A DNA stretch of 64,000 nucleotides. Origin: Sphaerochaetaceae bacterium (GTDB taxonomy: Bacteria > Spirochaetota > Spirochaetia > Sphaerochaetales > Sphaerochaetaceae). Numbering within the stretch: position 1 is the first letter of the stretch; every line of letters begins with the position of its first letter. The stretch spans positions 62,001 to 126,000 of the forward strand of contig JAQQAI010000089.1 of assembly GCA_028532915.1 (NCBI GenBank), written 5' to 3'. This document shows, piece by piece, positions 26,702-36,068 of this stretch. A program made the position numbers and the translations under genes. Under the pieces are notes generated by a model. That model did not search any database. It had not been told where the DNA came from and worked only from the letters and a program-made list of their open reading frames with translations.

Positions 26702-27330
26702 TGGCTAGCGGAAAAATAAACATTCTCAGCAGGGGGCTTCTCAAAGAGAACCCCGTATTCATCCTTATGCTCGGTCTGTGTCCTACTTTGGGTGTTACGA
26801 CTCAGGTGATCAACGCTCTCGGTATGGGTGCCGGTGTCATCTTCGTGCTGGTCTTCTCCAACATTTTCGTCTCTCTTCTGAAAGATATCATCCCTGGGAG
26901 TGTTCGTATCCCATCATATATCGTCATAATCGCGGCATTCGTCACGATCGTAGAGATGATGATGCATGCGTTCGCGCCCTCGATCTATAGTTCTCTGGGA
27001 ATCTTTCTGCCTCTGATCGTAGTTAACTGCATCATTTTGGGAAGGGCGGAAGCATTCGCTAATAAAAACAGTATCGTTGATTCGTTTCTCGACGCGATTG
27101 GTATGGGAGTAGGGTTCACACTGGCTCTTCTTCTCATCGCACTCATCAGAGAGGTCTTCGGTTCAGGAACGATCACCCTTTTCGCTATGGGTTCTTTCGA
27201 TGGTGTCATCGAGATTCCGATTCTCTATACATATCCGGTCAGGGTATTGACTCTCGCTGCGGGAGCTCTGCTTCTGATGGGATACCTTAAAGGGTTTTTC
27301 GAATGGTATTCAAAAAGGAAAAGGGGGTAA
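26701..27330 (+). CDS. rnfE: Rnf complex subunit RnfE
   Basis: The 209-residue integral membrane protein has about six helices and the family start GLLKENPVFILMLGLCPTLGVT, including the cysteine thought to help hold a membrane [2Fe-2S] cluster with RnfA. Its ATG overlaps the rnfG stop (TAATG). Confidence 0.95.
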   Translation: MASGKINILSRGLLKENPVFILMLGLCPTLGVTTQVINALGMGAGVIFVLVFSNIFVSLLKDIIPGSVRIPSYIVIIAAFVTIVEMMMHAFAPSIYSSLGIFLPLIVVNCIILGRAEAFANKNSIVDSFLDAIGMGVGFTLALLLIALIREVFGSGTITLFAMGSFDGVIEIPILYTYPVRVLTLAAGALLLMGYLKGFFEWYSKRKRG

Positions 27331-27336
27331 CCGGCT

Positions 27337-27927
27337 ATGATTTATATCGGATTGTTCATTACATATATATTTATCAATAACTTCATCCTGACACAGTTTC
27401 TGGGACTCTGTCCCTTCATCGGTGTATCGAAGAACAGTGAATCTGCGATCGGTATGGGTATGGCGGTTACCTTCGTTATGGGTATCGCATCGATCATCAC
27501 CTATCTGGTTTACCATTTTCTTCTTCTTCCGTTGAATCTGACGTATCTTCAGACACTGAGTTTCATTCTTGTGATTGCGTCTCTGGTACAGTTCGTAGAG
27601 ATGGTCATACAGAAGAACTCCCCATCACTGTATCAGGCTCTCGGAATCTTTCTGCCGCTGATCACCACGAACTGTGCAGTGCTCGGTATTGCACTGATCA
27701 ACATTACCGAAGGGTACAATCTCATGCAGAGTTTTACCGCCGGCCTTGCTGCAGGTATCGGATTTACGCTCGCACTCGTTCTGATGAGTAATATCAGAGA
27801 GAGACTCGACCTTCATCCGGTGAGAAAGGCTTTCCGCGGAGTTCCCATCGCTTTCATAAGCGGAGGCTTGATGGCACTTGCTTTCATGGCCTTCGATAAG
27901 TCGTTATTAACAAATCTATTAGGGTAA
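27337..27927 (+). CDS. rnfA: Rnf complex subunit RnfA
   Basis: The 196-residue membrane protein is the inverted-topology partner of RnfE, starting with [21 protein letters not shown] and later [10 protein letters not shown] with conserved cysteines. RnfA and RnfE together form the ion path at the complex core. Confidence 0.95.
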   Translation: MIYIGLFITYIFINNFILTQFLGLCPFIGVSKNSESAIGMGMAVTFVMGIASIITYLVYHFLLLPLNLTYLQTLSFILVIASLVQFVEMVIQKNSPSLYQALGIFLPLITTNCAVLGIALINITEGYNLMQSFTAGLAAGIGFTLALVLMSNIRERLDLHPVRKAFRGVPIAFISGGLMALAFMAFDKSLLTNLLG

Positions 27928-27935
27928 TTTGTACT

Positions 27936-28733
27936 ATGAATATTTTATTTGCATTTTTAGTTATTGCAGCGTTGGCTCTCGTGTTGGGATTCGCTCTTGC
28001 TGTCGCGGCAAAGAAGTTCGCGGTCGAGAAGGATGTCACAGCTGAACAGATTCTTGCGATTCTACCGGGCGCGAACTGCGGAGCCTGTGGTTTCCCCGGA
28101 TGCTCGGGATATGCCGACGCTCTCTCCAAAGGAACAGCCGAGAACGGACTATGTTCTCCCGGCGGAGCCAAGACATCGAAGGCAGTTTCCGAGATACTCG
28201 GGACCGGCGGGGCTGTTGAAACAGAGAAGATGGTAGCGTTCGTGCACTGCCGGGGTAACCATGAAGTAACAGCTCAGGATTATGAATACCGGGGAATAAG
28301 CGACTGTAACGCAGCCCACCTGCTGTTCAAAGGCGATTCTTCGTGCAAATTCGGATGTCACCATCTGGGGTCATGTATCGAGGTCTGTCCTGTTGAAGCG
28401 ATCTACCGCGATGAGAAAGATAATATCATGGTGGATCCGGAAAAATGTATAGGGTGTAAAAAATGTACCCTCGTGTGTCCGACTCAGGTGATCAAGATGA
28501 TTCCCTACCGCGGATCGCATGCTGTCGCGTGCAACAATCATGATAAAGGTGCTGTCGTAAGAAAGATTTGTAGTGTAGGATGTATAGCATGCAAGATCTG
28601 TGAAAGGAAGTTCCCTGAATCGGGATGCACAGTCTCCGACAATCTTTCTTCGGTCGATTATGCCAAAGAGACTGCACAGATCGCAGATGCCGCGGCAGCA
28701 TGCCCGACAAAATGTATCGTTACAGCAAAATAA
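27936..28733 (+). CDS. rnfB: Rnf complex subunit RnfB, ferredoxin-type
   Basis: The 265-residue protein has one N-terminal helix, then the GANCGACGFPGCSGYADAL cluster domain and CSPGG, the ferredoxin segments CKFGCHHLGSCIEVCP and CIGCKKCTLVCPTQ, and a C-terminal CSVGCIACKICERKFPES. In that last segment the cysteine expected before P is replaced by F, and the following VDYAKETAQIADAAAACPTKC lacks most of the cysteines seen in longer clostridial RnfBs. Two core ferredoxin clusters and the N-terminal cluster remain intact. It accepts electrons from reduced ferredoxin. Confidence 0.94.
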   Translation: MNILFAFLVIAALALVLGFALAVAAKKFAVEKDVTAEQILAILPGANCGACGFPGCSGYADALSKGTAENGLCSPGGAKTSKAVSEILGTGGAVETEKMVAFVHCRGNHEVTAQDYEYRGISDCNAAHLLFKGDSSCKFGCHHLGSCIEVCPVEAIYRDEKDNIMVDPEKCIGCKKCTLVCPTQVIKMIPYRGSHAVACNNHDKGAVVRKICSVGCIACKICERKFPESGCTVSDNLSSVDYAKETAQIADAAAACPTKCIVTAK

Positions 28734-28745
28734 GGTAAATAATGT

Positions 28746-30695
28746 ATGATAATAGGTGCTTACAGCCACATACCACCCGGTACTCCTCCTCCTTTACTTG
28801 AAACACTTCTATCCGATGTGTATAAGCCTCTGCTCACCTATATATACAATAATCCTTCAATAAAGATTCATCTGTACCTCTCTGCGGTCATGCTCGAATG
28901 GTTCGAAACGAATCATCCGGAAATCAATATGCTCATCGCAGATCTGGTGAAAAAAGATCAGCTTGAATTATTGACAGGCCCCTATTACCAGAGTATTCTG
29001 CCTCTTCTTTTTCCGAAAGATCGTTCACGACAGATCGAAGCTACCACTACATTCATCCGAAAACGGTTCGGTAAAAGACCTAAGACGCTGTGGCTTCCCA
29101 ATCAGATATGGTCGTCCCACATCGTCCCGACGATGCATATGTGTTCAGTAGACAGGGTAATGATTTCCACATTCAGCAAGAGACTCGATGAAACCTACAG
29201 TGAAGTTCCGTTCTCGATGCAGGATACCGGAAAGGTGATAGAGGTCTACCCGGTCGACACCATAGTTGAATCTCTCGTAAATCTTTTTCGCAAAGGGTTG
29301 CTCGATATTCACGAATTCGAAGAGTACCTTGACAATACAGATTTCTCGGACAGGACACATGATCATGTGATCATGGTGAACCTTCACCATCTTTTGCAGG
29401 CAAGCACTTTGAACTCACGACAGGTCAGTGCTGTCAACCTTTTCAGTCTCATTTATGACAGCGTGACAAAAACAGGAGATTCTCCGGTACTTCTCAATTC
29501 GGTACTCAGGGGGAAGAATCTCACAAAGATAGGATATCTTCCTTCGGCCACCTACGGACTCGACTCCGAACGGCCCGAGATGGTGTGTGCAAACGAGATG
29601 CTCACCCAGTACGGCGAACTCAATCATCTATATGGAAGGCTGATGCATGTAAGTGAACTCGCCAGATTGTACAAGACGAACAAGGATGTCAAAAAGCGGG
29701 TCGAAGCTCTGCTCATGAAAAGCCAGAGCGGAGGTCCGTTCCTTCTCGATTCCTCAGGAGGCTGTTACCGCAGCGAATACCGTCAGTACATCTACAAGAA
29801 TCTCAATGAAGCAGAACGGCTTCTTGCCACATATGAAGGAATCAGTTATCCGAGAGAAGTCGATCTCGACTTTGATGGAAACAACGAGATTGTCTGTATG
29901 AGCAGACATCTGCTGGGAATCGTCAATTCATACGGCGGTGTGCTCAGTGAACTCAACTATCTTCCTACCGGATTCAATTATTGCGATACCTTCACCGGAT
30001 ATAGAGATGAGGCGAAAAGAAGTGCACTGCATGATCTGAAAGAAGGTACGAGCCAGTCTCTGTTCAATGATGTGTTTATCAATCCTTCGGTCCCTGTAGA
30101 AGAATACAGCAAGGAAGACCGGAAGAAGGCATATGATTGTGCATCTCAGAAATGGGACCTTTCTTTCGATGATAAAAATGGTCAGAAGGTTTCTGCTTTC
30201 TGCGATTTCGATTCGCTTCCTTTCAATCTTGACCGCATGCGTGTGGAAAAATCGTACCAGCTGAAAAGCAATTCCGTCGTGCTCGAATATACCCTTACGA
30301 ACATCGGGACGAGAAATGCAAAAGGTGTGTTCGCAACAGAGATGAACATCTCCTTGGGGAAACGTAAGAACGCAGATACAATGTATACGGTCGAGAAGAC
30401 TCACAACAGGATCATCAAAGATCAGACAAAGACAGCCCATAACCTGAATAACTTCCGTCTGAACGATGATCAGAACAAAACGCTTCTGTCTATCGCCAGT
30501 AATGTAAGATTCAATCTTTTTCATGAAGAATACTCACTCTCTGTTGATACGATGATCGAAAATGAATCATTATATCAGTATTCGCTTTTCCTGCTCTCAT
30601 GGCCGTTCGATTTGAAAGTGAACGAATCGAAAACCATCACTATCGGATGGCGGATCGAGAGAAAACAGACAAGGAAGCAAAAGGAGCAAGCATGA
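28746..30695 (+). CDS. GH57-like (4-alpha-glucanotransferase-type) protein lacking catalytic residues
   Basis: The 649-residue protein follows the layout of family GH57 glucanotransferases: an N-terminal barrel beginning YSHIPPGT (normally an HQP motif), LELLTGPYYQSILP, and a C-terminal DUF1925/1926-type sandwich starting around LDFDGNNEIV and NSYGGVLSELNYL. The segment that normally reads W-L-x-E-R-V-W with the nucleophile glutamate is WLPNQIWSS, with Asn119 in its place, and the acid/base aspartate segment is MVNLHHLLQ. Both catalytic acids therefore seem lost. It may bind but not cut alpha-glucan. Its stop overlaps the prfB start (ATGA). The link to RF2 is unexplained. Confidence 0.8.
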   Translation: MIIGAYSHIPPGTPPPLLETLLSDVYKPLLTYIYNNPSIKIHLYLSAVMLEWFETNHPEINMLIADLVKKDQLELLTGPYYQSILPLLFPKDRSRQIEATTTFIRKRFGKRPKTLWLPNQIWSSHIVPTMHMCSVDRVMISTFSKRLDETYSEVPFSMQDTGKVIEVYPVDTIVESLVNLFRKGLLDIHEFEEYLDNTDFSDRTHDHVIMVNLHHLLQASTLNSRQVSAVNLFSLIYDSVTKTGDSPVLLNSVLRGKNLTKIGYLPSATYGLDSERPEMVCANEMLTQYGELNHLYGRLMHVSELARLYKTNKDVKKRVEALLMKSQSGGPFLLDSSGGCYRSEYRQYIYKNLNEAERLLATYEGISYPREVDLDFDGNNEIVCMSRHLLGIVNSYGGVLSELNYLPTGFNYCDTFTGYRDEAKRSALHDLKEGTSQSLFNDVFINPSVPVEEYSKEDRKKAYDCASQKWDLSFDDKNGQKVSAFCDFDSLPFNLDRMRVEKSYQLKSNSVVLEYTLTNIGTRNAKGVFATEMNISLGKRKNADTMYTVEKTHNRIIKDQTKTAHNLNNFRLNDDQNKTLLSIASNVRFNLFHEEYSLSVDTMIENESLYQYSLFLLSWPFDLKVNESKTITIGWRIERKQTRKQKEQA

Positions 30696-31790
30696 ACATT
30701 CAGAATAAACAGCTTTTTGATACCATAAAAGAAGAAGCCTACGATGTATGGAGGCGTCTTTGACCCTGAAAAAACAGGACAGAAGATAAAAGAACTCGAA
30801 ACCGAGTCATCCACGCCGGATTTCTGGAATGACAAGAACCGGGCAGAGACTCTTTTCAAACAACTCAATGAGATCAAAGAGACCTATATTCCATGGAAGG
30901 ATCTGATTCAGGAAATCGATGATATCGATGAGCTGATCTCTCTTTATCGGGACAGCGAGGATGAAGATGCTCAAAGTGAGATAGAACAGAGTATTGAGAA
31001 TGTGGAGAAACGGTATAAGCCGCTTCGCCTGAAAACCTTGCTTTCAGGAAAATTTGACAAGAACGAGTGTTTCCTTTCCGTACACGCAGGCGCAGGTGGG
31101 ACCGAGGCCTGTGATTGGGCCCAGATGCTTATGAGGATGTATCTGAGGTGGTGTGAACGCAACGGATTCAAGGTCGACATTGTAGACCTCCTCGAAGCTG
31201 AAGGCGGCGTAAAATCTGTTACTATGCAGGTGAAAGGATCATATGCCTACGGCTACCTTCAGGGCGAAGCGGGAGTTCACAGACTGGTAAGAATATCTCC
31301 TTTCGATTCGAACAAGAGGAGACACACATCGTTCACGAGTGTCTATGCATCTCCTGTGATCGAAGATGAGGTCGAGATCAATATCGATCCTTCGGAACTC
31401 CGCATCGATACCTATCGTGCAGGAGGTGCCGGTGGTCAGCATGTCAACAAGACCGACTCCGCCGTGAGGATCACTCACCTGAAGACAGGCCTTGTCGTCG
31501 CATGTCAGAACGAGAGGTCTCAGCATATGAACAAGGCGTTGGCTATGAAGATCCTTACCAGCCGTCTGTATGAATATTACAGAGAGGAGCAGGAAAAGGA
31601 TCATGCACAGTATGCTGTCGAGAAAAAAGATATCTCCTGGGGAAACCAGATCAGATCATACGTGTTCCAGCCCTATACGATGGTGAAAGACCATCGAACC
31701 GGCGAGCAGATAGGAAACATTCAGGCGGTGATGGATGGAGATATCTCCCAGTTCATCGAATCCTATCTTAAATGGGCTTCTCAGGTGTAA
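30692..31790 (+). CDS. prfB: Peptide chain release factor 2, with programmed +1 frameshift
   Basis: Translation starts at ATG 30692 (AAGGAGC upstream), reads 23 codons to CTT at 30758-30760, meets an in-frame TGA at 30761, and must shift +1 so that GAC at 30762 continues the protein to 31790, giving 365 residues. RF2 ends translation at UGA and UAA. The shifted part contains the class-specific SPF tripeptide in ISPFDSNKRRHTS and the catalytic GGQ in RAGGAGGQHVNKTDSAV. It overlaps the GH57-like gene by ATGA. A separate upstream ATG at 30744 in the second frame is not the natural start. Confidence 0.96.
30750..30764 (+). other. Programmed +1 frameshift site of prfB
   Basis: An internal Shine-Dalgarno-like GGAGG (30750-30754) is three bases before CTT, followed by TGAC. 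This is the classical autoregulatory arrangement: low RF2 lets the ribosome slip forward on CTT-T. Confidence 0.93.
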
Positions 31791-31795
31791 TACAT

Positions 31796-32932
31796 ATGAA
31801 AGCAGGTAAAGGAATCATAATTTATCTCATTCTTCTTATCTGCTTCGGTATTCCTCTCACGGCAGCTGGGAATTTTTCATTGGGAATCGTCTATCTTTCT
31901 GAATATGAAGATCTGCAGCCTGCACTCGAGTCTGCCGCAGGCAGTATCAACACGACAGCAGCTGCCCCTTCTGTGATAGACATGATGGAAAACACTGACG
32001 GCGACAATGGAAGTTTCGCCCCAGTGGATGTAAGTGTCACTACTATCAAGGCATTTCAATTGAAGGATACTAATGATCCTGTCGTACTTGAACACCTGAG
32101 TCGTCAATATGCTTTTGATGCCGTCGTAAGTATCTCTTTATCTTCTCTTTCGGAATTTTATCACCTTGAGATATACCGGTATTCCCTTTCTGACCAATCG
32201 TTAATCCAGCTCACAGATATCATCCTCGTAGACTATGATGAGAAGGAGGTTCTTTTTCATCTGCTCAGCGATATCTACAGCTCTTTACATATGTCCCATT
32301 TCGGCTTCTGCAGTATCGACACGACATACTCGATTTCATCGATGCAGATTGACAAAATTCATTATGATCCCGATTTGATTGTACCTCTTTCAGACGGATA
32401 TCATGATCTGAATGTCCTTTTTGATGATTCAAGTGAATACTCCACGACATTCTACCTGAGAGAGGGCGAGTGGAAACAGCTTCAGGTATATCAGAGAGGG
32501 ATGGAGAAGGAAGCTGTCCTTGTAACATCTTTCCTGACAGACATAGACCTGTCGTCTTCAGTCGACACTCACAATACCTTTCCGTTTCTGCTGCCGGGCA
32601 ATGAGCTCCCGTTCGTGATGGAATTGAAAAAAGAGGGGTATCTTGATACCTCCTATGTAATACATTCTTCTCCCTCCCAAGTCGAAGTGAAGATGAAGCG
32701 CGTACAGTTCGATCCCTCTGTTGTGATACTGGAGTCTCAGAAGCTGTTTTACAGTTCTCTGGCAAGAACAGCCCTTGCCGCAGCCCTTTCGATAGTGACC
32801 TCCACACTGGCTGAAGATGCTCAGCCGGTGCATACCTTGATGAACGGAGTGATCGTTGTCAGTTCGATCGAGAGTGTCTTCAGATTATTTGATTATTATA
32901 ATAAAAGTAAGTATAGTATAGCTGATTATTAA
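31796..32932 (+). CDS. Secreted protein of unknown function
   Basis: The 378-residue protein has a signal peptide (MKAGKGIIIYLILLICFGIPLTAAG). The centre (about 190-240) is beta-rich with DGYHDLNVLFDDSSEYSTTFYLREGEWKQL, which looks like a PEGA-type repeat, and a hydrophobic segment lies near the C-terminus (ALAAALSIVTSTL). No enzyme motif is visible. The ATG at 31796 was chosen because upstream residues precede the signal. It lies between prfB and ftsY in the same direction. Confidence 0.75.
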   Translation: MKAGKGIIIYLILLICFGIPLTAAGNFSLGIVYLSEYEDLQPALESAAGSINTTAAAPSVIDMMENTDGDNGSFAPVDVSVTTIKAFQLKDTNDPVVLEHLSRQYAFDAVVSISLSSLSEFYHLEIYRYSLSDQSLIQLTDIILVDYDEKEVLFHLLSDIYSSLHMSHFGFCSIDTTYSISSMQIDKIHYDPDLIVPLSDGYHDLNVLFDDSSEYSTTFYLREGEWKQLQVYQRGMEKEAVLVTSFLTDIDLSSSVDTHNTFPFLLPGNELPFVMELKKEGYLDTSYVIHSSPSQVEVKMKRVQFDPSVVILESQKLFYSSLARTALAAALSIVTSTLAEDAQPVHTLMNGVIVVSSIESVFRLFDYYNKSKYSIADY

Positions 32933-32950
32933 ACATCATAAGAGGTTACC

Positions 32951-33826
32951 ATGAAAAAAACATTCGGAGCCAGATTGAAGGCTCTTTTTGGAATAAAGAC
33001 GATCGATGAGAATTTTTTTGAAGAACTCGAGGATATGCTGATAGAAGGCGACCTTGGAGCCGCGACGACGATGGAGCTTTCCGATGCCCTCCGCATGGAA
33101 GCAAAAAAGAAAAAGATGGTATCGGGAAGTGAGCTTCAGCAGCTGATGAAGGCCATGCTCAAAGAAAAGATGAAAACCTATATACCCCGGCTCTCTGCGG
33201 ATGATCTGAATTTTTTCCTCATTCTGGGGGTCAACGGGGTAGGGAAGACGACGACTATAGCGAAAATGGCGACCTATTACAGATCACAGGGAAACTCAGT
33301 CCTTCTCGCTGCAGGAGATACGTTCAGAGCCGCGGCAATAGACCAGCTGGATGTTCATGCCCAGAGAACTCAGTCAAGAATCGTGAAACAGGCTTTTCAG
33401 GGAGATCCCAGTGCAGTTCTCTATGATGCGATTGATAGTGCAAAGGCAAGAAAAGAAAATTTAATCCTTGCGGATACTGCCGGAAGAATGCACAATAAAG
33501 AGAACTTGGTCAGAGAGCTCAAGAAGATGGATAAGGTCGTCAGTTCAAGAATTCCCGATCAGAAATGGTATAAGAAATTTCTTGTTATCGATGCGACTAC
33601 CGGTCAGAACGGGTTGAGTCAGGCACAGATGTTCAATGATGCCGTGTCGCTTGACGCCATCATACTCACCAAGTACGATTCGGCCGCAAAGGGAGGAGCT
33701 TTAGTGCAGATATGTGATAAACTCGGTCTTCCTATCGCTTTCGTCGGCGTCGGTGAGCAGTATGAAGATTTCAGAGAATTCGATACTGATGAGTTCCTCG
33801 ATACATTACTGGGGATCAATGGATGA
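32951..33826 (+). CDS. ftsY: Signal recognition particle receptor FtsY
   Basis: The 291-residue GTPase has a helical N domain without a long acidic A region, then GVNGVGKTTTIAKMATYYRSQG (P-loop, seen over residues about 96-117), DTFRAAAIDQL, DTAGRM, TKYD and VGEQYEDF. It receives the Ffh complex at the membrane. The missing acidic N-terminal domain means membrane contact must come from the N-domain helix. The next gene starts inside its stop (ATGA). Confidence 0.96.
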   Translation: MKKTFGARLKALFGIKTIDENFFEELEDMLIEGDLGAATTMELSDALRMEAKKKKMVSGSELQQLMKAMLKEKMKTYIPRLSADDLNFFLILGVNGVGKTTTIAKMATYYRSQGNSVLLAAGDTFRAAAIDQLDVHAQRTQSRIVKQAFQGDPSAVLYDAIDSAKARKENLILADTAGRMHNKENLVRELKKMDKVVSSRIPDQKWYKKFLVIDATTGQNGLSQAQMFNDAVSLDAIILTKYDSAAKGGALVQICDKLGLPIAFVGVGEQYEDFREFDTDEFLDTLLGING

Positions 33827-34854
33827 TACGAAGAAAGTTCTTTCTGTTAAGTGTACTCTATGTACTGATACTCCATGCTCTGGCATTTGCAGCGCTGTAT
33901 CAGTCCAACATCCTCGGTCAGCGTCTAGCGCAGATCGAACAGAGCGATAGAGAGAACTACGAATTTATTCTGGAAGTCTTAGAAGAGGACGAATCTATCG
34001 TATCGATCCTGTATAACAACATGTCGGTACTCTCCAAGGAAGTGACCACCATATCAGATGATATGAAGACGGTGGTCGAAACAACATACGACAATGATAA
34101 GATTGTGAATGAGTCAACCAGGGTGTACGATAGCGGTCTGCTGCAGTCGGTATCGACAGATGATGAAGGACATACGATAGAGTATGACTATATCTATGAG
34201 AACAACCAGCTCATAGAAGAGAAAAAGCTTGTCGATACCAGGCTCGATTCACTCACAACATTCTACAGATTCTATGATGGATCTCTGGCAGGGACGAGAG
34301 TCATTGACAGAAAAGAGGGCACGTTCGTGACTCTCTACGACAGTGATGGGGATGTATCGACTCTGGTCTCGGACGCCGACAACAGGATATCACTGTATAG
34401 AATCTATCCGAACGGAGTGGTCGATGATGATCAGGTCATGACCTCCGATGCCTTCTATGATGAATCCGGAAATCTGCTAATCAGCGAGAATATTGAAGGT
34501 ATAGTAAAAAAGAGTATGTATTCTCCAAAGGGTAAACTTTTGTCAGTCGATCAGATATTCCCGGACGGCGAAAGTGAATCTATGGTATATGAGTATGACA
34601 CGGAAGGAAATATTACCCACTCAGTCAATACCATGGCAACAGAGGATACCACCCGCATTGAAAGATGGTATACAGAAGGAAAATTGAAAAGTCAGACCGA
34701 ATGGGTCAATGATATTCCCGAACGGTCTGTGAAATACCTTGAAGACGGGACTTCGATAGTCACCATCTTCGAGCAGGGAATACCCTATACCGATGTCACA
34801 TATGCTACTGACGGCAAGAGGGTGTTGAGCATAGAGTACAGAAAGGAACAATAA
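33823..34854 (+). CDS. Membrane-anchored protein with YD-like beta repeats
   Basis: The 343-residue protein has one N-terminal membrane helix (IRRKFFLLSVLYVLILHALAFAALY), a short coiled segment, and then about ten repeats of roughly 20-25 residues of the kind YD-x-x-G-x-L (for example YDSGLLQSVSTDDEG and YDESGNLLISENIEG). These resemble the YD/MORN-like beta repeats of YwqK-type proteins. The bulk should lie outside the inner membrane. It is coupled to ftsY (ATGA) and to the following LolC-like gene (TAATG), so a part in lipoprotein or envelope traffic is suggested by place, not proven. Confidence 0.75.
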   Translation: MIRRKFFLLSVLYVLILHALAFAALYQSNILGQRLAQIEQSDRENYEFILEVLEEDESIVSILYNNMSVLSKEVTTISDDMKTVVETTYDNDKIVNESTRVYDSGLLQSVSTDDEGHTIEYDYIYENNQLIEEKKLVDTRLDSLTTFYRFYDGSLAGTRVIDRKEGTFVTLYDSDGDVSTLVSDADNRISLYRIYPNGVVDDDQVMTSDAFYDESGNLLISENIEGIVKKSMYSPKGKLLSVDQIFPDGESESMVYEYDTEGNITHSVNTMATEDTTRIERWYTEGKLKSQTEWVNDIPERSVKYLEDGTSIVTIFEQGIPYTDVTYATDGKRVLSIEYRKEQ

Positions 34855-36068
34855 TGGTAACACCGTTGTTAGCCTGGCGCTATGCATTCTCAAAAAGCAA
34901 CAAGCACCGGAAAATCAGTATTGTTATCATGATCGCCATTGCTGTAGGAGTCAGTGCGATCATCATGATTCTGTCGGTTATGAACTCTTTACAGCATGAT
35001 CTGCTCGAGAATCTCAAGAGTATAGAATCCTTCCATGTCCATGTGAGCAATGTGACCGGCCTTACACCAAAAACAGCGGCAGAATCACTTTCGAAACTCG
35101 ATAATGTCTCTTCGGTGTTTCCGTTCGCCGAAACGAGAATGATCATAAGAAATGAGAGTTCCGCAATCTCGTCTACAGGCAGAGTACGGGGAATCCCGCC
35201 TCAGTTGTTCACGACAGACAATCCCTTCTCCCGAAATATCAATATCTCACAGGACGAAGACTTTACCGCTGTGCCGGGATATTCTCTCTACAAGTATCTC
35301 GACGCCCGAAAAGGTGAAATCATCAATATAGACTATCTGGGGAAGGGGAGAACGCTCAGTCTTACACTTAAAGAGCTCTCTGTGCCGGTAAGCGGAGTTT
35401 ATCAGAGTCCGATCTCCGAATTCAACCGGTCGACAGTGTTCGTCCCTTTCGATTCACTTATTGACGGATTGGGAGAAGAGAATGTCATCTATGGTCTTTT
35501 TCTTGAAGATGATTCGATTCGCAGTATAGAGAAGCTTACCGAAGAGGTGAAAAGCATGTACCCCGAAAGCACGATAGAAAGCTGGCAGGAAATCCATGGC
35601 CCCTTCTATTCAGCATTGCTCCTGGAAAAGATACTGATGTATGTCTTCCTATCCTTCATGTTCATCATTATCATCCTGAATCTGAAAAATTCCACTATCC
35701 GCCTTATTAATGCGAAACGACGGGAATTGGCGATTCTCCGTTCTGTCGGAGCGACAAGAAGAAGTGTGCATCTGATGATACTGGGATCTACAGCGATCAT
35801 CAGCTCTTTAGGAGTTGTCATCGGCACGGTACTCGGGATTGCCGCAGGATCAGAACTTCAGTCGATCTTCTCATTTTTTAATGATATATACTTTTCCTTT
35901 ACAGGCAGGTATCATGTTATTCTGTCATACCCGATAAGCGGTCATATAGCAGAAGGTCAGATCTTCCTGATAGATGTACTGGTCATTGCATTCACTTCTG
36001 TTTTCACTTTTCTGGGAAGCAGAAGGTTACTGAAAAAGGAACCAATGGAGATACTTTGGCATGAATAA
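34854..36068 (+). CDS. Lipoprotein-releasing ABC permease, LolC/LolE family
   Basis: The 404-residue protein has an N-terminal helix (about 20-44), a large periplasmic domain, and three C-terminal helices with the FtsX-type motif RRELAILRSVGATRRSVHLMILGS. LolCDE extracts mature lipoproteins from the inner membrane. Which of LolC or LolE it is cannot be decided here. It overlaps lolD by eight bases. Confidence 0.9.
   Translation: MVTPLLAWRYAFSKSNKHRKISIVIMIAIAVGVSAIIMILSVMNSLQHDLLENLKSIESFHVHVSNVTGLTPKTAAESLSKLDNVSSVFPFAETRMIIRNESSAISSTGRVRGIPPQLFTTDNPFSRNINISQDEDFTAVPGYSLYKYLDARKGEIINIDYLGKGRTLSLTLKELSVPVSGVYQSPISEFNRSTVFVPFDSLIDGLGEENVIYGLFLEDDSIRSIEKLTEEVKSMYPESTIESWQEIHGPFYSALLLEKILMYVFLSFMFIIIILNLKNSTIRLINAKRRELAILRSVGATRRSVHLMILGSTAIISSLGVVIGTVLGIAAGSELQSIFSFFNDIYFSFTGRYHVILSYPISGHIAEGQIFLIDVLVIAFTSVFTFLGSRRLLKKEPMEILWHE

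Noticed and set aside
30744-30790. ATG at 30744 as start of prfB, or prfB read as a broken gene
   Set aside because: The upstream 23 codons plus CTT-TGA-C shift reproduce the standard RF2 layout, so the in-frame stop is regulatory.
32265-32807. 180-codon open frame on the minus strand inside the secreted protein gene
   Set aside because: Its translation is low in hydrophobic pattern and rich in serine/arginine, with no ribosome-binding site; it is a shadow of the plus-strand gene.
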